Source: Komagataeibacter sp. FNDCF1 (lineage in GTDB: Bacteria > Pseudomonadota > Alphaproteobacteria > Acetobacterales > Acetobacteraceae). Taken from it: a DNA stretch of 64,000 bases. Shown one piece after another: positions 17,349-25,756 of this stretch. The notes under the pieces were generated by a model. It saw nothing but the letters and a program-made list of their open reading frames with translations. It did no database searches and had not been told where the DNA came from. The stretch is from the NCBI RefSeq assembly GCF_021295335.1, contig NZ_JAIWOT010000001.1:685001-749000 (forward strand). Direction: 5' to 3'. Made by a program: the position numbers and the translations under genes. The number at the start of each line of letters is the position of its first letter. Within the stretch, counting starts at the first letter, position 1.

Positions 17349-18830
17349 ATGACCATCTACCAGTCCGGCCAGCTGAACACCAACAGCCTGAATGTGCCTG
17401 ACCTGTATGTACAGATCCTCAAACCGCAGAGCATTGCGCTCAACGGCGTCTCGACCGGGCGGATTGGCCTGGTGGGCACCGCCACATGGGGGCCGGTGGA
17501 CACGCCGGTCATCGTAAGCACGATGGGGGACTGCCTGTCCGCCTTCGGCCCCAAGCAGGCGCTGGCCAGCGATATCGGCACGGCGGTCAGCATTGCCATC
17601 ATGCAGGGTGCATCGGACTTCCGCTGCGTGCGCGTGAGCGATGGCACGGATGTGGCCGCCACCGGCACGCTTGACGGCGTTACATTTACGGCGGTCCACA
17701 CCGGCAGCGCGGGCAATGCAGTCAATGCTGCACTGGCACCCGACCCCATCATCACCACGAACTACACCCTGACCATCAGCCACGCCACCCTGGGCAGCCG
17801 CAGCTACCGCGGGACCACATGGACAGTGCTGGCAGCAGCCATAGCGGGGGACAGCACGGCGCTTGTGCGCATTGGCCTGCCTTCTACCGTGCCGGTCCCT
17901 GCTGCCGGGTCGGTTACACTGGCGGGGGGCACGGATGGTGCAACACCCACCACTGCGGCCTTTGTCGGAACTGATGGCGTGACCCGTACCGGCCTGTATG
18001 CCCTGCGCGGGCAGGGCTGCGCGCTGGGCCTGCTGATGGGGGTGAGCGACAGCACAAGCTGGACCACACAGGCCACCTTTGGCCTGGGGGAAGGAGTTTA
18101 CATGATCGCCTGCGGCCCCGCAGGCGACGGCATTGCCACGGCGGTGGCTGCCAGGGCTGCCGCCGGGCTGGACAGCTACGCCGTCAAGTTGATGTTTGGT
18201 GACTGGCTGTGGTGGGATGATGACACCAACGGCACGATGCTCGTACCGCCGCAGGCCTTTGTCGCGGGCCTGCTGGGTGGGCTGTCGCCCGAGCGCTCCA
18301 GCCTGAACAAGGAACTGTACGGCGTAGTGGGCAGCCAGAAGGCGGGGCTGGTCTCGGGCGGGACAAGCCAGACCTATTCCACCGCTGAACTTTCGGCCCT
18401 GTTTGCCGCAGGCATCGATGTGATCTGCAACCCGGCCCCCGGCGGCAGCTACTGGGCGGTGCGCGGTGGCATCAATACCTCCAGCGATGATGTGACCGAT
18501 GATGACAGCTACACCCGCCTGACCAACTACATTGCCGAAACACTGAACGCGGGCATGGGCGCGTTTGTGGGCGAGGTGATCAGCACCACGCTGTTTGGCG
18601 ATATACGCGCAGTGCTGCTGGGCACGCTGTCCAACATGGCAGGCAACGGCATTCTGGCCAGCGCATCATGGTCAGTGGTGTGTGACGCCACCAACAACCC
18701 GCAGGCCGAGACCGCGCTGGGCTACGTACGCGCCGATGTGCAGGTGCGCTACCAGGGCATCAACCGCTTCTTCGTGGTCAACCTGCAGGGTGGGGCAAGC
18801 ATGACACTCAGCACCGCCACCGCCAGCTAG
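17349..18830 (+). CDS. Phage contractile tail sheath protein
   Basis: A 493-residue sheath subunit; it defines the virion as contractile (myovirus-type). N-terminal VPDLYVQILKPQSIALNGVSTGRIGLVGTATWGPVDTPV is the usual sheath opening, and the C-terminal region GTSQTYSTAELSALFAAGIDVICNPAPGGSYWAVRGGINTSSD plus YTRLTNYIAETLNAGMGAFVGE is the highly conserved sheath domain with the WxVRGG turn. AGGGGAAAG lies upstream of the ATG. The tube gene follows, in standard order. Confidence 0.93.
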   Translation: MTIYQSGQLNTNSLNVPDLYVQILKPQSIALNGVSTGRIGLVGTATWGPVDTPVIVSTMGDCLSAFGPKQALASDIGTAVSIAIMQGASDFRCVRVSDGTDVAATGTLDGVTFTAVHTGSAGNAVNAALAPDPIITTNYTLTISHATLGSRSYRGTTWTVLAAAIAGDSTALVRIGLPSTVPVPAAGSVTLAGGTDGATPTTAAFVGTDGVTRTGLYALRGQGCALGLLMGVSDSTSWTTQATFGLGEGVYMIACGPAGDGIATAVAARAAAGLDSYAVKLMFGDWLWWDDDTNGTMLVPPQAFVAGLLGGLSPERSSLNKELYGVVGSQKAGLVSGGTSQTYSTAELSALFAAGIDVICNPAPGGSYWAVRGGINTSSDDVTDDDSYTRLTNYIAETLNAGMGAFVGEVISTTLFGDIRAVLLGTLSNMAGNGILASASWSVVCDATNNPQAETALGYVRADVQVRYQGINRFFVVNLQGGASMTLSTATAS

Positions 18831-18849
18831 ACCACGCCCACCCCCTTGC

Positions 18850-18885
18850 GGGCCGCGCCCTGCCTGCGCGGCCCCGTTTTTTTTT
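18850..18885 (+). terminator. Strong hairpin plus T9 between sheath and tube genes
   Basis: GGGCCGCG pairs with CGCGGCCC and is followed by T9. It stands 5 nt before the TGGAG ribosome binding site of the tube gene, so it could lower downstream transcription or act as an mRNA processing/stability element. Confidence 0.65.
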
Positions 18886-18901
18886 CCTGATGGAGCGATG
18901 A

Positions 18902-19333
18902 ATGTCTACCAAACCCTTCAATATCGGCCGCGACTGCCGCGTGGTGCTGGTTTATGACGGCAGCCGCATCGATTTGCCCACGGTTACAGGCTTCAACGCC
19001 CAGCAGCGCACCCACCAGCTGACCTCCAACCCGCTCAACGACATGCCGCTGTTCTATGACGTGCCGGGGGGCTGGGGCGGGCAGTTCACTTTCCAGCGCG
19101 ACAGTGCGGGGGCGGATGACCTGTTTGCCGCGATTGAAAGCGGCTTCTGGTCAGCCGGCACGGTGGTGCTGGGCAGCATCTACCAGTACGTGACCGAATG
19201 CGATGGCACGCTGAGCACATATGAGTTCATCGGCGCATCCCTGCAACTGTCGGATGCCGGGCGCTACCAGTCCGAAACACTGGTGACACAGACCATCACG
19301 TTTACCGCGCGTGCGCGCAACCGTGTATCCTGA
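18902..19333 (+). CDS. Phage tail tube protein
   Basis: A 143-residue protein that polymerises to form the inner tail tube. Motifs such as FNIGRDCRVVLVYDGSRIDLPTVTGFNAQQ and FTFQRDSAGADDLFAAIESGFWSAG fit tube proteins of contractile tails; length is typical. TGGAG lies about 6 nt before the ATG. It follows the sheath gene and precedes the frameshifted chaperone, as in P2- and Mu-like phages. Confidence 0.85.
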   Translation: MSTKPFNIGRDCRVVLVYDGSRIDLPTVTGFNAQQRTHQLTSNPLNDMPLFYDVPGGWGGQFTFQRDSAGADDLFAAIESGFWSAGTVVLGSIYQYVTECDGTLSTYEFIGASLQLSDAGRYQSETLVTQTITFTARARNRVS

Positions 19334-19349
19334 GCAGGGGCCTGAATGC

Positions 19350-19661
19350 ATGACGGAACAGACCATAAAGACCGCTGATGGCCGCACGCTCACCTGGCGC
19401 GAGCGGGGGCCGGGCGACGTGCTGGCATTGCTGGAATTCGGTCCTGCCAATCCCACCACGGCATGGATGGAATACGCGCTGATGATCAGTTCGGTGGAAG
19501 CGATTGATGGCGTGCCCGTGATCCGTCCCGCCTCGCGCGTCCAGCTTGAACAGCTTGCCAACCAGATCGGCAATGCCGGTATTGGCGCACTGTCCGCCGC
19601 ACTGTTCGGCACGGATGGGGCGGAAGCGGCACGGGCGGAGGAGATGGCGGCAAAAAACTGA
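19350..19661 (+). CDS. Tail assembly chaperone, short (zero-frame) form
   Basis: A 103-residue protein (MTEQTIKTADGRTLTWRERG ... EEMAAKN) that ends at a TGA placed directly after A AAA AAC. In phages of this type the short and the frameshifted long forms together coat the tape measure protein during tail assembly. Located between the tube gene and the tape-measure position, exactly where this gene is expected. Confidence 0.8.
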   Translation: MTEQTIKTADGRTLTWRERGPGDVLALLEFGPANPTTAWMEYALMISSVEAIDGVPVIRPASRVQLEQLANQIGNAGIGALSAALFGTDGAEAARAEEMAAKN

Positions 19662-19834
19662 GTCGGCATCCCGTTGTGATCGAGGTCGCGGCCCTGGTCA
19701 GGAACGGGGTGCCGTGGAGTGTTGCCATGGACATGCCGCGCATGCGGCGCATGGCTTTTTTTGTAGCCTTCGGGGAACTGGCAGGCGGGCGATATGACTG
19801 GAATGCGCAACGATGGGAAGAACCCGATAGCTGA
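19350..19834 (+). CDS. Tail assembly chaperone, long form made by -1 frameshift
   Basis: If the ribosome slips back one base at A AAA AAC (19652-19658), it avoids the TGA and reads 58 more codons, beginning LSRHPVVIEVAALVRNGVPW and ending RYDWNAQRWEEPDS, for a total of about 161 residues. The extension is open without any stop, is in the correct frame for a -1 shift, and its sequence (MRRMAFFVAFGELAGGRYDW) looks like the second domain of such chaperones. Not verified by experiment here. Confidence 0.75.
19652..19661 (+). other. Programmed -1 ribosomal frameshift site
   Basis: The zero-frame codons GCA AAA AAC TGA contain the heptamer A AAA AAC directly before the stop. This is a standard X XXY YYZ slippery sequence. 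Confidence 0.78.
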
Positions 19835-21036
19835 TCGCTACCGGGCACTGATACACCTTGCCACCTGCCTGCGCGGCGGACCGATCATGCAGGGCGGGAG
19901 GGTATTCACACCACCCGGCGGCAGCAGGGGGACGGAGGCCATCGCGGCACTGGGTCGGATATGGAAGCAGGGTGTACGTGCATGCCTGCCAATATACAGG
20001 CCCGGCCCGGTTTCCGCGCTCCTGCCGCACGAACGGATGACCGTGCGCATGCCCGTACCGAACAGGGATATGCCGCGTTCTTCATCCATGCCTGCCCTGC
20101 CACCCGCACCATCGGCCTCCATGTCGGTCATACCGCCTGCGATGCAACCGGTGGGCATGACCACAGGCGCTGGCGGGGTGATGGCCACACCGCTGCCGTC
20201 GCCGGGCATTACCGTTACAGACAGGCTAAAAAGGCAGGCCCTGCCTCTTGTTACCAGCTGGACAAACCGGAATGCACGGTCCAGCCCCATTCTGGTGCCG
20301 TATCCACTACCTGCCATGCCCGCTTCGGACCAGATGGCAGCGGGGCAACGCGCATCGGCATCCGGCCTGCCCACATGGCCCGTGCCGCCACCGATGGAAC
20401 GTGGAATGATGGACATGTCCATGCCTGCTACGGCACGGCAGGATGGATCATGTACGTCCGCTCCCGGACCAGCACAACAGACTGACATGTCATCAACAAG
20501 CCCGCCCGGACTGAACCATCCCACCGCCTTGACCACTTTTATCCTGCCAGACCGGCGGCAGGAGACACGAACCGGGCAGCCCGTTCATCCACCGCATTAC
20601 GCAGCCCTGCAGGCGAATGTGACGGGCAAACGTCCTCACATATTTCAGCAGAGCAGGATGAGGGCGTCCACCAGGTCCATCCAGGACCGCGCCCGGAACA
20701 GTCGCAAAGCTGATGGCCTGTCGCCCGTGCCTCAGGGTTACGGCAGGGTGGAGGTGCCACGTGGCATCACGACAGGGGCCGTGTCCATGGTCGCCATGCA
20801 GGCCCGGACCATACAGGGAATGGACAGCAGGTCACGTCTTCCAGCTGTGAACGAAAGACGTTGCATCCTGCCCCGGCCATTCCTGCCGCCTCGGGGAACA
20901 GGACTGCCAAAGGGGCAGCCGGCAGGCAGGCCTCCCTTCATCCACCCCGGACCTGCCGGAGGCGGGGATAACATCCCCCTTCCATCGGTAAATGGTGAAG
21001 GAGGTGGGGCGGTATTGCAGGTTACCATTCCTCTTA

Positions 21037-21966
21037 GAGCCCGATCCGAAAGTTTTTCAACCCTGACAATGCCTTGCTGTCCGTCGTGTGAGCATTCGGA
21101 TCGAGGCGATCAATGTCCATGCGGTTGAGGAAGCAATGGATTGTTCCCAATCTTTGGCGAGCCGCCTGCACCGTCCCAGCCATGCGAATGTCCGTTCCAC
21201 CACCCAGCGACGCGGCAGGATCTGAAAGCCCTTCGTCGTATCGGACCGCCTGATGATTTCGAGGGTCCATTTTCCCATGGCGGCGAGCGCGTTTCGCAAT
21301 TTGTCGCCAGCATAACCGCCATCAGCAAAGATGTGGCGCAGCCAGGGAAAGCGCCTGCGTATCGCTGCCAGGACATCAACGGCCCCATCACGGTCCTGGA
21401 TGTCGGCGGCATGAACGAGGAGAAAGATCAGGAAGCCGCAGGTATCCGTCACGATATGGCGCTTGCGGCCCTTGACCTTTTTCCCCGCGTCATAGCCTGA
21501 AATCCCGCCACTTTCCGTGGTTTTCACCGACTGGCTGTCAATCACGCCTGCGCTCGGAGAGGCGTCACGCCCCTCGATCTCGCGCAGGCTCATGACCAGC
21601 ACCGTATTCATGGCCTCGAATACTCCGGCATCACGCCAGGCGTAAAAATAGCGCCTGACGGTCGAGACCGGCGGAAAGCATTTCGGCAGCAGACGCCACG
21701 CGCACCCGGCCGAGGCTATGTAGAGCATCGCGTTGACCACCTCGCGCATATCCGTCGTGCGCGGACGACCGCCCCGTTTCGCAGGGGGCACAAATGGCAT
21801 GATCAAAGTCCACTCCCCGTCCGTCATGTCCGATGGATATCGCAAGCCTTCCCGGCTATACTCGCGCCGGGCAATACCAGTCCATGTCACCATTCACTCC
21901 ATCTCTTCGCAAAGACGGATGAATCACAACAGGCTGGTATTGTTCAAAAACTTTCGGATCGGGCTC
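21037..21966 (-). mobile_element. IS1031-like insertion sequence (IS5 family), 930 bp
   Basis: Complete element with terminal inverted repeats (GAGCCCGATCCGAAAGTTTTT at the left; the same to its last base at the right end in reverse complement) and a 3-bp target duplication TTA at 21034-21036 and 21967-21969. The 930-bp length and TNA-type duplication are those known for IS1031 of Acetobacter xylinum (now Komagataeibacter). It carries one transposase gene and appears intact. Confidence 0.92.
21057..21893 (-). CDS. IS5-family transposase of the IS1031-like element
   Basis: A 278-residue DDE transposase. The three catalytic acidic regions are visible: GVIDSQSVKTTE (first Asp), IFADGGYAGDKLR (second Asp) and RRWVVERTFAWLGRCRRL (Glu). 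The N-terminal part (MTDGEWTLIMPFVPPAKRGGRPRTTDMREVVNAMLYI) is the usual DUF4096-like DNA-binding segment. The protein fills nearly the whole element and has no stop or frameshift, so it may be active. Confidence 0.92.
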   Translation of the reverse strand: MVTWTGIARREYSREGLRYPSDMTDGEWTLIMPFVPPAKRGGRPRTTDMREVVNAMLYIASAGCAWRLLPKCFPPVSTVRRYFYAWRDAGVFEAMNTVLVMSLREIEGRDASPSAGVIDSQSVKTTESGGISGYDAGKKVKGRKRHIVTDTCGFLIFLLVHAADIQDRDGAVDVLAAIRRRFPWLRHIFADGGYAGDKLRNALAAMGKWTLEIIRRSDTTKGFQILPRRWVVERTFAWLGRCRRLAKDWEQSIASSTAWTLIASIRMLTRRTARHCQG

Positions 21967-22165
21967 TTACGCTGGACCAGCATGTGCTGGCCCATGCCAT
22001 GGCCCGGATCGACACCAGTCGTGCCCTGCACGAACATCGCGCCACCGGCACCGCGCCTGATGTCCTGCGTCACACGCAGCTGCCTGGCCGCTCCATAGGG
22101 GCGTAGGGCAGGAATGCCCGGAAATTCTACGGGGCCTTGGGGAGGGTAACGGCTTCATCCCGTAT

Positions 22166-22190
22166 GCCGCCGCCATGTGCGGCTTTTTTT
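22166..22190 (+). terminator. Hairpin plus T7 before the DNA-circulation-like gene
   Basis: GCCGC and GCGGC with an 8-nt loop, followed by T7, 8 nt before the GGGA ribosome binding site of the gene at 22210. Weak stem, but same layout as other sites in the cassette. Confidence 0.45.
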
Positions 22191-22209
22191 CATTATGCCG
22201 GGAATCACC

Positions 22210-23130
22210 ATGTCCCTCACACTCATGAATGCCGAGACCGCCATCGGATCGATCGGACGGCTATGGGCGTCCGCACCCGTTACTATTGGCGGGCTGACCC
22301 TGACCGGTATGGAAGTGCCCCAGTTCATACGCGATGGCGGCACCCAGCAGGTAGCTGTTCACCGTCTGCCTGGCGGCAATAAAATCGTTGATGCCGTGGG
22401 CAACGACCCCGACCGGCTGGAACTGAGCGGCACCTTTGTCGGCCCGACCGCCCTGGCACGGGCGCGTGCACTCAAGCAGATGCGGATCGCGGGCCTGCCG
22501 GTAGCCTTCAGCGGGGCCGGACTGTCGCTTATGGTCAGGATTGTCCAGTATGCCTATGACTACCGGCAGAAGGGCGTCGTCATTCCCTATCGACTGGTAC
22601 TGGAGCAGCCAGCCCTGGCTCCTGCCGCAGGCACTCTTGCATCCGGGCTGTCAGCGCTGGTGGGAACGGACGCAGCCTCCGCCCTGTCCGGCATTACCGC
22701 TGCGATAAGCGATGTCTCGACCATTGCTGACAATATCACAGGCCAGCTGTCAACGGTGGTGGGACAGGTAACACCCATTGCCGACATGGCCGGGGCGGGT
22801 GGCGTGCTGGCTGGCGTGCAGGACAATCTGGCCGCGGTGGGCGGCCTGTCGGGAGCGGGGGTCAATCTGGCCTCTGCGCCCGAAAGTGCGGCCAGCATGG
22901 TATCAGGGCTGGAATCCGCTGGTACCGGGCTGAATACCGCTATCAGCGAAACCGGCATGAATCTTGATTCCATAAGCCCCGGCAATGCGACGGAACTATC
23001 CACCCTGACCCAGAACGCGTCTGTGCACAGCGCGTCCGTCACATCCGGGGCGCTGGTCAACCGTGCCTATGCCAACACGCTCTCGGCCACTGGCAGCGTG
23101 CAGGACGGCCCGCTGGTAACGGCAAGATAG
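22210..23130 (+). CDS. Phage baseplate/tail protein with DNA-circulation N-terminal-like domain
   Basis: A 306-residue protein. Residues about 10-125 (VTIGGLTLTGMEVPQFIRDGG ... DPDRLELSGTFVGPTALARARALKQMRIAGLPVAFS ... VIPYRLVLE) match the N-terminal domain shared by Mu DNA-circulation proteins and gpU-like tail proteins, which bind the end of the tail tube. The rest is a Gly/Ser/Ala-rich segment with repeating Ala-Gly-Val-Leu patterns. The ATG at 22210 has GGGAA 7 nt upstream. It follows the tape-measure position as expected. Confidence 0.7.
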   Translation: MSLTLMNAETAIGSIGRLWASAPVTIGGLTLTGMEVPQFIRDGGTQQVAVHRLPGGNKIVDAVGNDPDRLELSGTFVGPTALARARALKQMRIAGLPVAFSGAGLSLMVRIVQYAYDYRQKGVVIPYRLVLEQPALAPAAGTLASGLSALVGTDAASALSGITAAISDVSTIADNITGQLSTVVGQVTPIADMAGAGGVLAGVQDNLAAVGGLSGAGVNLASAPESAASMVSGLESAGTGLNTAISETGMNLDSISPGNATELSTLTQNASVHSASVTSGALVNRAYANTLSATGSVQDGPLVTAR

Positions 23131-23139
23131 GAAACAGGC

Positions 23140-23349
23140 ATGGCAACCACGATCAGGGTTACGGCAGCAGACATATCACTCTATCACGTAGCGGCACGAT
23201 GGCTGGGGGATGCAGCACAGTGGTGGCGCATTGCCCAGCTCAATGGCATGGTGGATCCCGACCTGTCGGGCTTTGCAATGCCGGTGGGTCTCGTGCTGCC
23301 AGCGGCTGATGCATCCCTTGGCAGCGGCGTGCCGGGGGTGACCTCATGA
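23140..23349 (+). CDS. Small LysM/gpX-like tail protein
   Basis: A 69-residue protein: ADISLYHVAARWLGDAAQWWRIAQLNGMVDPDLSGFAMPVGLVLP has the layout of a single LysM-like unit (start, WWRIAQLNG, then a Pro/Leu-rich end) as in tail protein X of P2-like phages. It lies between the DNA-circulation-like and hub genes and overlaps the hub gene start by 4 nt, so the two are translated together. Confidence 0.75.
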   Translation: MATTIRVTAADISLYHVAARWLGDAAQWWRIAQLNGMVDPDLSGFAMPVGLVLPAADASLGSGVPGVTS

Positions 23350-24503
23350 GCACGGACATGACCATCACCGCGACGCGTCCCGCCACATGGCGCGCCCCCC
23401 GCGCCCGACTGCTGGTAAACGGGGCCGAGAGCACACAGACCGGGCTGGAGCGGTTCACGCTTACCCGCACCCGCTACAGTCGCGCCGACACGCTGGAGAT
23501 GACGCTGGCGCTGGACCGCACGCAAGCCGGTGCCGGCCTGTGGTTTGACGTGGCTTCTGCCGGCAATGGCATGACGCTGCCCGATATCGACATCCAGCTC
23601 CAGATGCGTGACGCGGCACAGGCCGGTACACCGTGGACCACCATGTTCCAGGGCATTGTGGACCACGTGGAATGGAACCCGGCGGAAACGTCGGTACACA
23701 TCCAGTGCCGCGACTATCTGGCAAGACTGCTGGATATGCGGGTGCTGGATGGCTGGATGAACATGACCGGTGCCGATGTGGTCAGGGCCATGGGCACGGC
23801 GGCGGGACTTACGCCCAATGTTGTGATGTCAGACGGCATGGTTGGCCAGTTCTGGCAGGTAGAGCACAAGCGCATGGCGGCAGCAAGCCACGGGCGGTTC
23901 CAGACCGCATTCGACCTTGCCAGTGCCCTTGCCATACAGGCCGGGTGCGACCTGTATGCCGACGGCAAGACCCTTGGCTGCACGCCCTATCCCGCAGCCA
24001 GCGCCAGCAACACGCACGTTCTGGATTATGTCGATACCAGCCCCACGGCTCCCATCATCATGGGTGCGAGCAATCTGCGCTTTGCCCGTGACTACCAGAT
24101 TACCAGGGGCGTGAGCGTGCATGTAATGAGCTGGGACAGCCGCCAGCGCACGAAGGTGGATTATTACTGGTCCGCCGCCGGGGGCACGAGCCTGCCCCCG
24201 GCAAGCACGGGCACCGTGCACAGCTTCAGCATGCCCGGCGCACGGCTGGATACGCTCAGGGAATATGCCCGGACACGCTACAACCAGATTATGGCGCATG
24301 CGCGCACCATCACCGGAACCATTCCCGGGTGCATCACGCTTGCCCCACGGCAGTTCATGCAGGTCAGGGGCACTGGCACGACGTGGGACGGTACGCTGGA
24401 TGTCGATAGCGTGACCAGCAGCTTTTCATACCAGGGTGGCTTCAGCCAGCACGTCACGCTGCGCCGCCGTGACACCATTACGGAAGAAGACGATAATGGT
24501 TGA
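23346..24503 (+). CDS. Phage baseplate hub (late control gpD-like) protein
   Basis: A 385-residue hub subunit in the gpD/gp27 group. Features are the first beta domain (LEMTLALDRTQAGAGLWFD), a FQGIVDHVEWNPAETSVHIQCRDYLARLLDMRV segment, and the later SFSYQGGFSQHVTLRRRD at the end, which is a typical close for hub proteins. It is the central part of the baseplate that carries the spike. The start overlaps the LysM gene stop; the end overlaps the next gene by 8 nt. Confidence 0.85.
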   Translation: MSTDMTITATRPATWRAPRARLLVNGAESTQTGLERFTLTRTRYSRADTLEMTLALDRTQAGAGLWFDVASAGNGMTLPDIDIQLQMRDAAQAGTPWTTMFQGIVDHVEWNPAETSVHIQCRDYLARLLDMRVLDGWMNMTGADVVRAMGTAAGLTPNVVMSDGMVGQFWQVEHKRMAAASHGRFQTAFDLASALAIQAGCDLYADGKTLGCTPYPAASASNTHVLDYVDTSPTAPIIMGASNLRFARDYQITRGVSVHVMSWDSRQRTKVDYYWSAAGGTSLPPASTGTVHSFSMPGARLDTLREYARTRYNQIMAHARTITGTIPGCITLAPRQFMQVRGTGTTWDGTLDVDSVTSSFSYQGGFSQHVTLRRRDTITEEDDNG

Positions 24504-25173
24504 TACCCGCATGCTTGCCGCCAACATGGCCAATGCGCAGGCGCAGCCCGGCCTCGGGCTGGTCAGTGCCGTTGACCCGCTCAATCACGCCGTAAAGGTC
24601 ACGGCCCAGCCCGCGGGGGTGGAAACCGGCTGGATACCCTATGCCGCCATGCAGGTCGGTACCCTGCGTATCGCCTGTGTGCCCGACATTGGCACGCATG
24701 TGCTGCTGGTCCGGCTTGAAGGCGATGGAGAACACGCGGTCTGCGCCTGTCCCGTCTATGATGCCGTGATCTTGCCCCCTGTATCCCCTGCCACCGGCCA
24801 TGTGGCCCAGCCGGGGGAACTGCTGGTGGTGGCGGGATGCGGTGCCCCCCCGACGGGTGACGATACGACGCCGGGTGCTGTTTCCCGGAACGCGCCATGG
24901 TGGCACTTGACCAGAGATACGATCTATAGCGGGGCAGGGAATACGACCGAGACCCTGACCAATGGCTCCAGGGCGTGGAAGGTAGATGGTGTCACAATGA
25001 CGCTGGACACGAACGGTCTGACCGTTACCGGGGGGCCCATCATTACCGACGGGAACATCACCGCACAGGGCACGGTTACGGGTCAGACCGATGTAAAAGC
25101 CGCCGGTATTTCCGGCAAGAGTCATATCCATCCCGTTACTACGGTCCCTGGCGCTACGGAGGCACCACAATGA
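24496..25173 (+). CDS. Phage baseplate spike protein (gpV-like)
   Basis: A 225-residue spike. N-terminal residues about 20-95 (LGLVSAVDPLNHAVKVTAQPAGVETGWIPYAAMQVG) form the OB-fold, and the C-terminal WKVDGVTMTLDTNGLTVTGGPIITDGNITAQGTVTGQTDVKAAGISGKSHIHPV is the beta-helix with the HxH metal-site motif (HIH) at the tip. The ATG at 24496 is preferred over the open frame from 24436, as GGAAGAA stands upstream. Acts as membrane-piercing needle. Confidence 0.85.
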   Translation: MVDTRMLAANMANAQAQPGLGLVSAVDPLNHAVKVTAQPAGVETGWIPYAAMQVGTLRIACVPDIGTHVLLVRLEGDGEHAVCACPVYDAVILPPVSPATGHVAQPGELLVVAGCGAPPTGDDTTPGAVSRNAPWWHLTRDTIYSGAGNTTETLTNGSRAWKVDGVTMTLDTNGLTVTGGPIITDGNITAQGTVTGQTDVKAAGISGKSHIHPVTTVPGATEAPQ

Positions 25174-25355
25174 ATCACGACGTCATTCCATTCTGTCGGG
25201 TCATGTTTCCCGACCGGCCACCTGACCCGTTGGCCATGCCCGCCTGTCCTGAACATGCGGTCAGGAGGAAGGAGGGCATCGTGACCTGTCGTAGCATGGC
25301 AACGGCCACCACGCGGGAGCCGCACGGCTTGCCAAACGCGATGGAGCCGTCATGA
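25170..25355 (+). CDS. Small protein between spike and gp25 genes
   Basis: A 61-residue protein starting at ATG 25170 (MNHDVIPFCRVMFPDRPPDP), overlapping the spike stop by 4 nt and the gp25 start by 4 nt, with GGAGG at 25158-25162. It contains three Cys and several Pro and has no recognised domain. The tight overlaps on both sides support that it is translated. It may be a baseplate accessory protein. Confidence 0.55.
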   Translation: MNHDVIPFCRVMFPDRPPDPLAMPACPEHAVRRKEGIVTCRSMATATTREPHGLPNAMEPS

Positions 25356-25714
25356 GCGCCCTGTCCCACACCATGGGCGGCGACCTTGACCTGTCCGGCA
25401 CGGGCGGCGTGGCTGTAGTGAGTGGTGCCGAACAGACCCGACAGGCCCTGCTGCGCCGCCTGTGCACCAATGCGGGAACCTATATCTGGCAACCCAATTA
25501 CGGTGCGGGCCTGCCCGCGCGTGTGGGGAGCGTGATGGACGAAGCGGGTATCCGCGCACTGGTGCTGGAACAGATGCAGGCCGAGGCCGGGGTGAACCAG
25601 ACCCAGCCCGTCACAGTCACGGTAACCAGCCCCAAGGTCGGGGCCTACCTGCTGGCCATTTCCTACACGGATGCCGCCACCGGGGCGGTGCAGGAACTGA
25701 CATTGAGCACCTGA
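25352..25714 (+). CDS. Phage baseplate wedge protein, gp25/gpW family
   Basis: A 120-residue protein with the usual gp25 layout: an opening DLDLSGTGGVAVVSGAEQTRQALLRRLCTNAGTYIWQPNYGAGLPARVG, then a helical segment and a closing beta sheet PVTVTVTSPKVGAYLLAISYTDAATG. It initiates sheath assembly and joins the wedge to the sheath. The ATG overlaps the stop of the preceding small gene. Confidence 0.88.
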   Translation: MSALSHTMGGDLDLSGTGGVAVVSGAEQTRQALLRRLCTNAGTYIWQPNYGAGLPARVGSVMDEAGIRALVLEQMQAEAGVNQTQPVTVTVTSPKVGAYLLAISYTDAATGAVQELTLST

Positions 25715-25715
25715 C

Positions 25716-25743
25716 AGGCGGTTCTCCGGAGCCGCCTTTTTTT
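25716..25743 (+). terminator. Hairpin plus T7 before the gpJ-like gene
   Basis: AGGCGG and CCGCCT pair around a 10-nt loop and run into T7. It lies 3 nt before the GGAGG of the gpJ-like gene. Confidence 0.6.
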
Positions 25744-25756
25744 ATTGGAGGCCCGC

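Larger units (their letters stand above)
19794..22106 (+). pseudogene. Phage tail protein in the tape-measure position, split by an IS
   Basis: The frame from MTGMRNDGKN runs 414 residues to 21036, where an IS1031-like element enters. Removing the element and one TTA copy restores the same frame into PLTLDQHVLAHAMARIDTSR and on to a stop at 22104-22106, giving an ancestral protein of about 459 residues. The order of genes says tape measure protein, but the sequence is rich in Pro, Met, Arg and Thr with no long helical heptads or hydrophobic segments, unlike tape measures. The C-terminal piece is ordinary. In its present state the product ends with element-derived residues at 21128 and lacks its last 45 or so residues. 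Confidence 0.65.
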
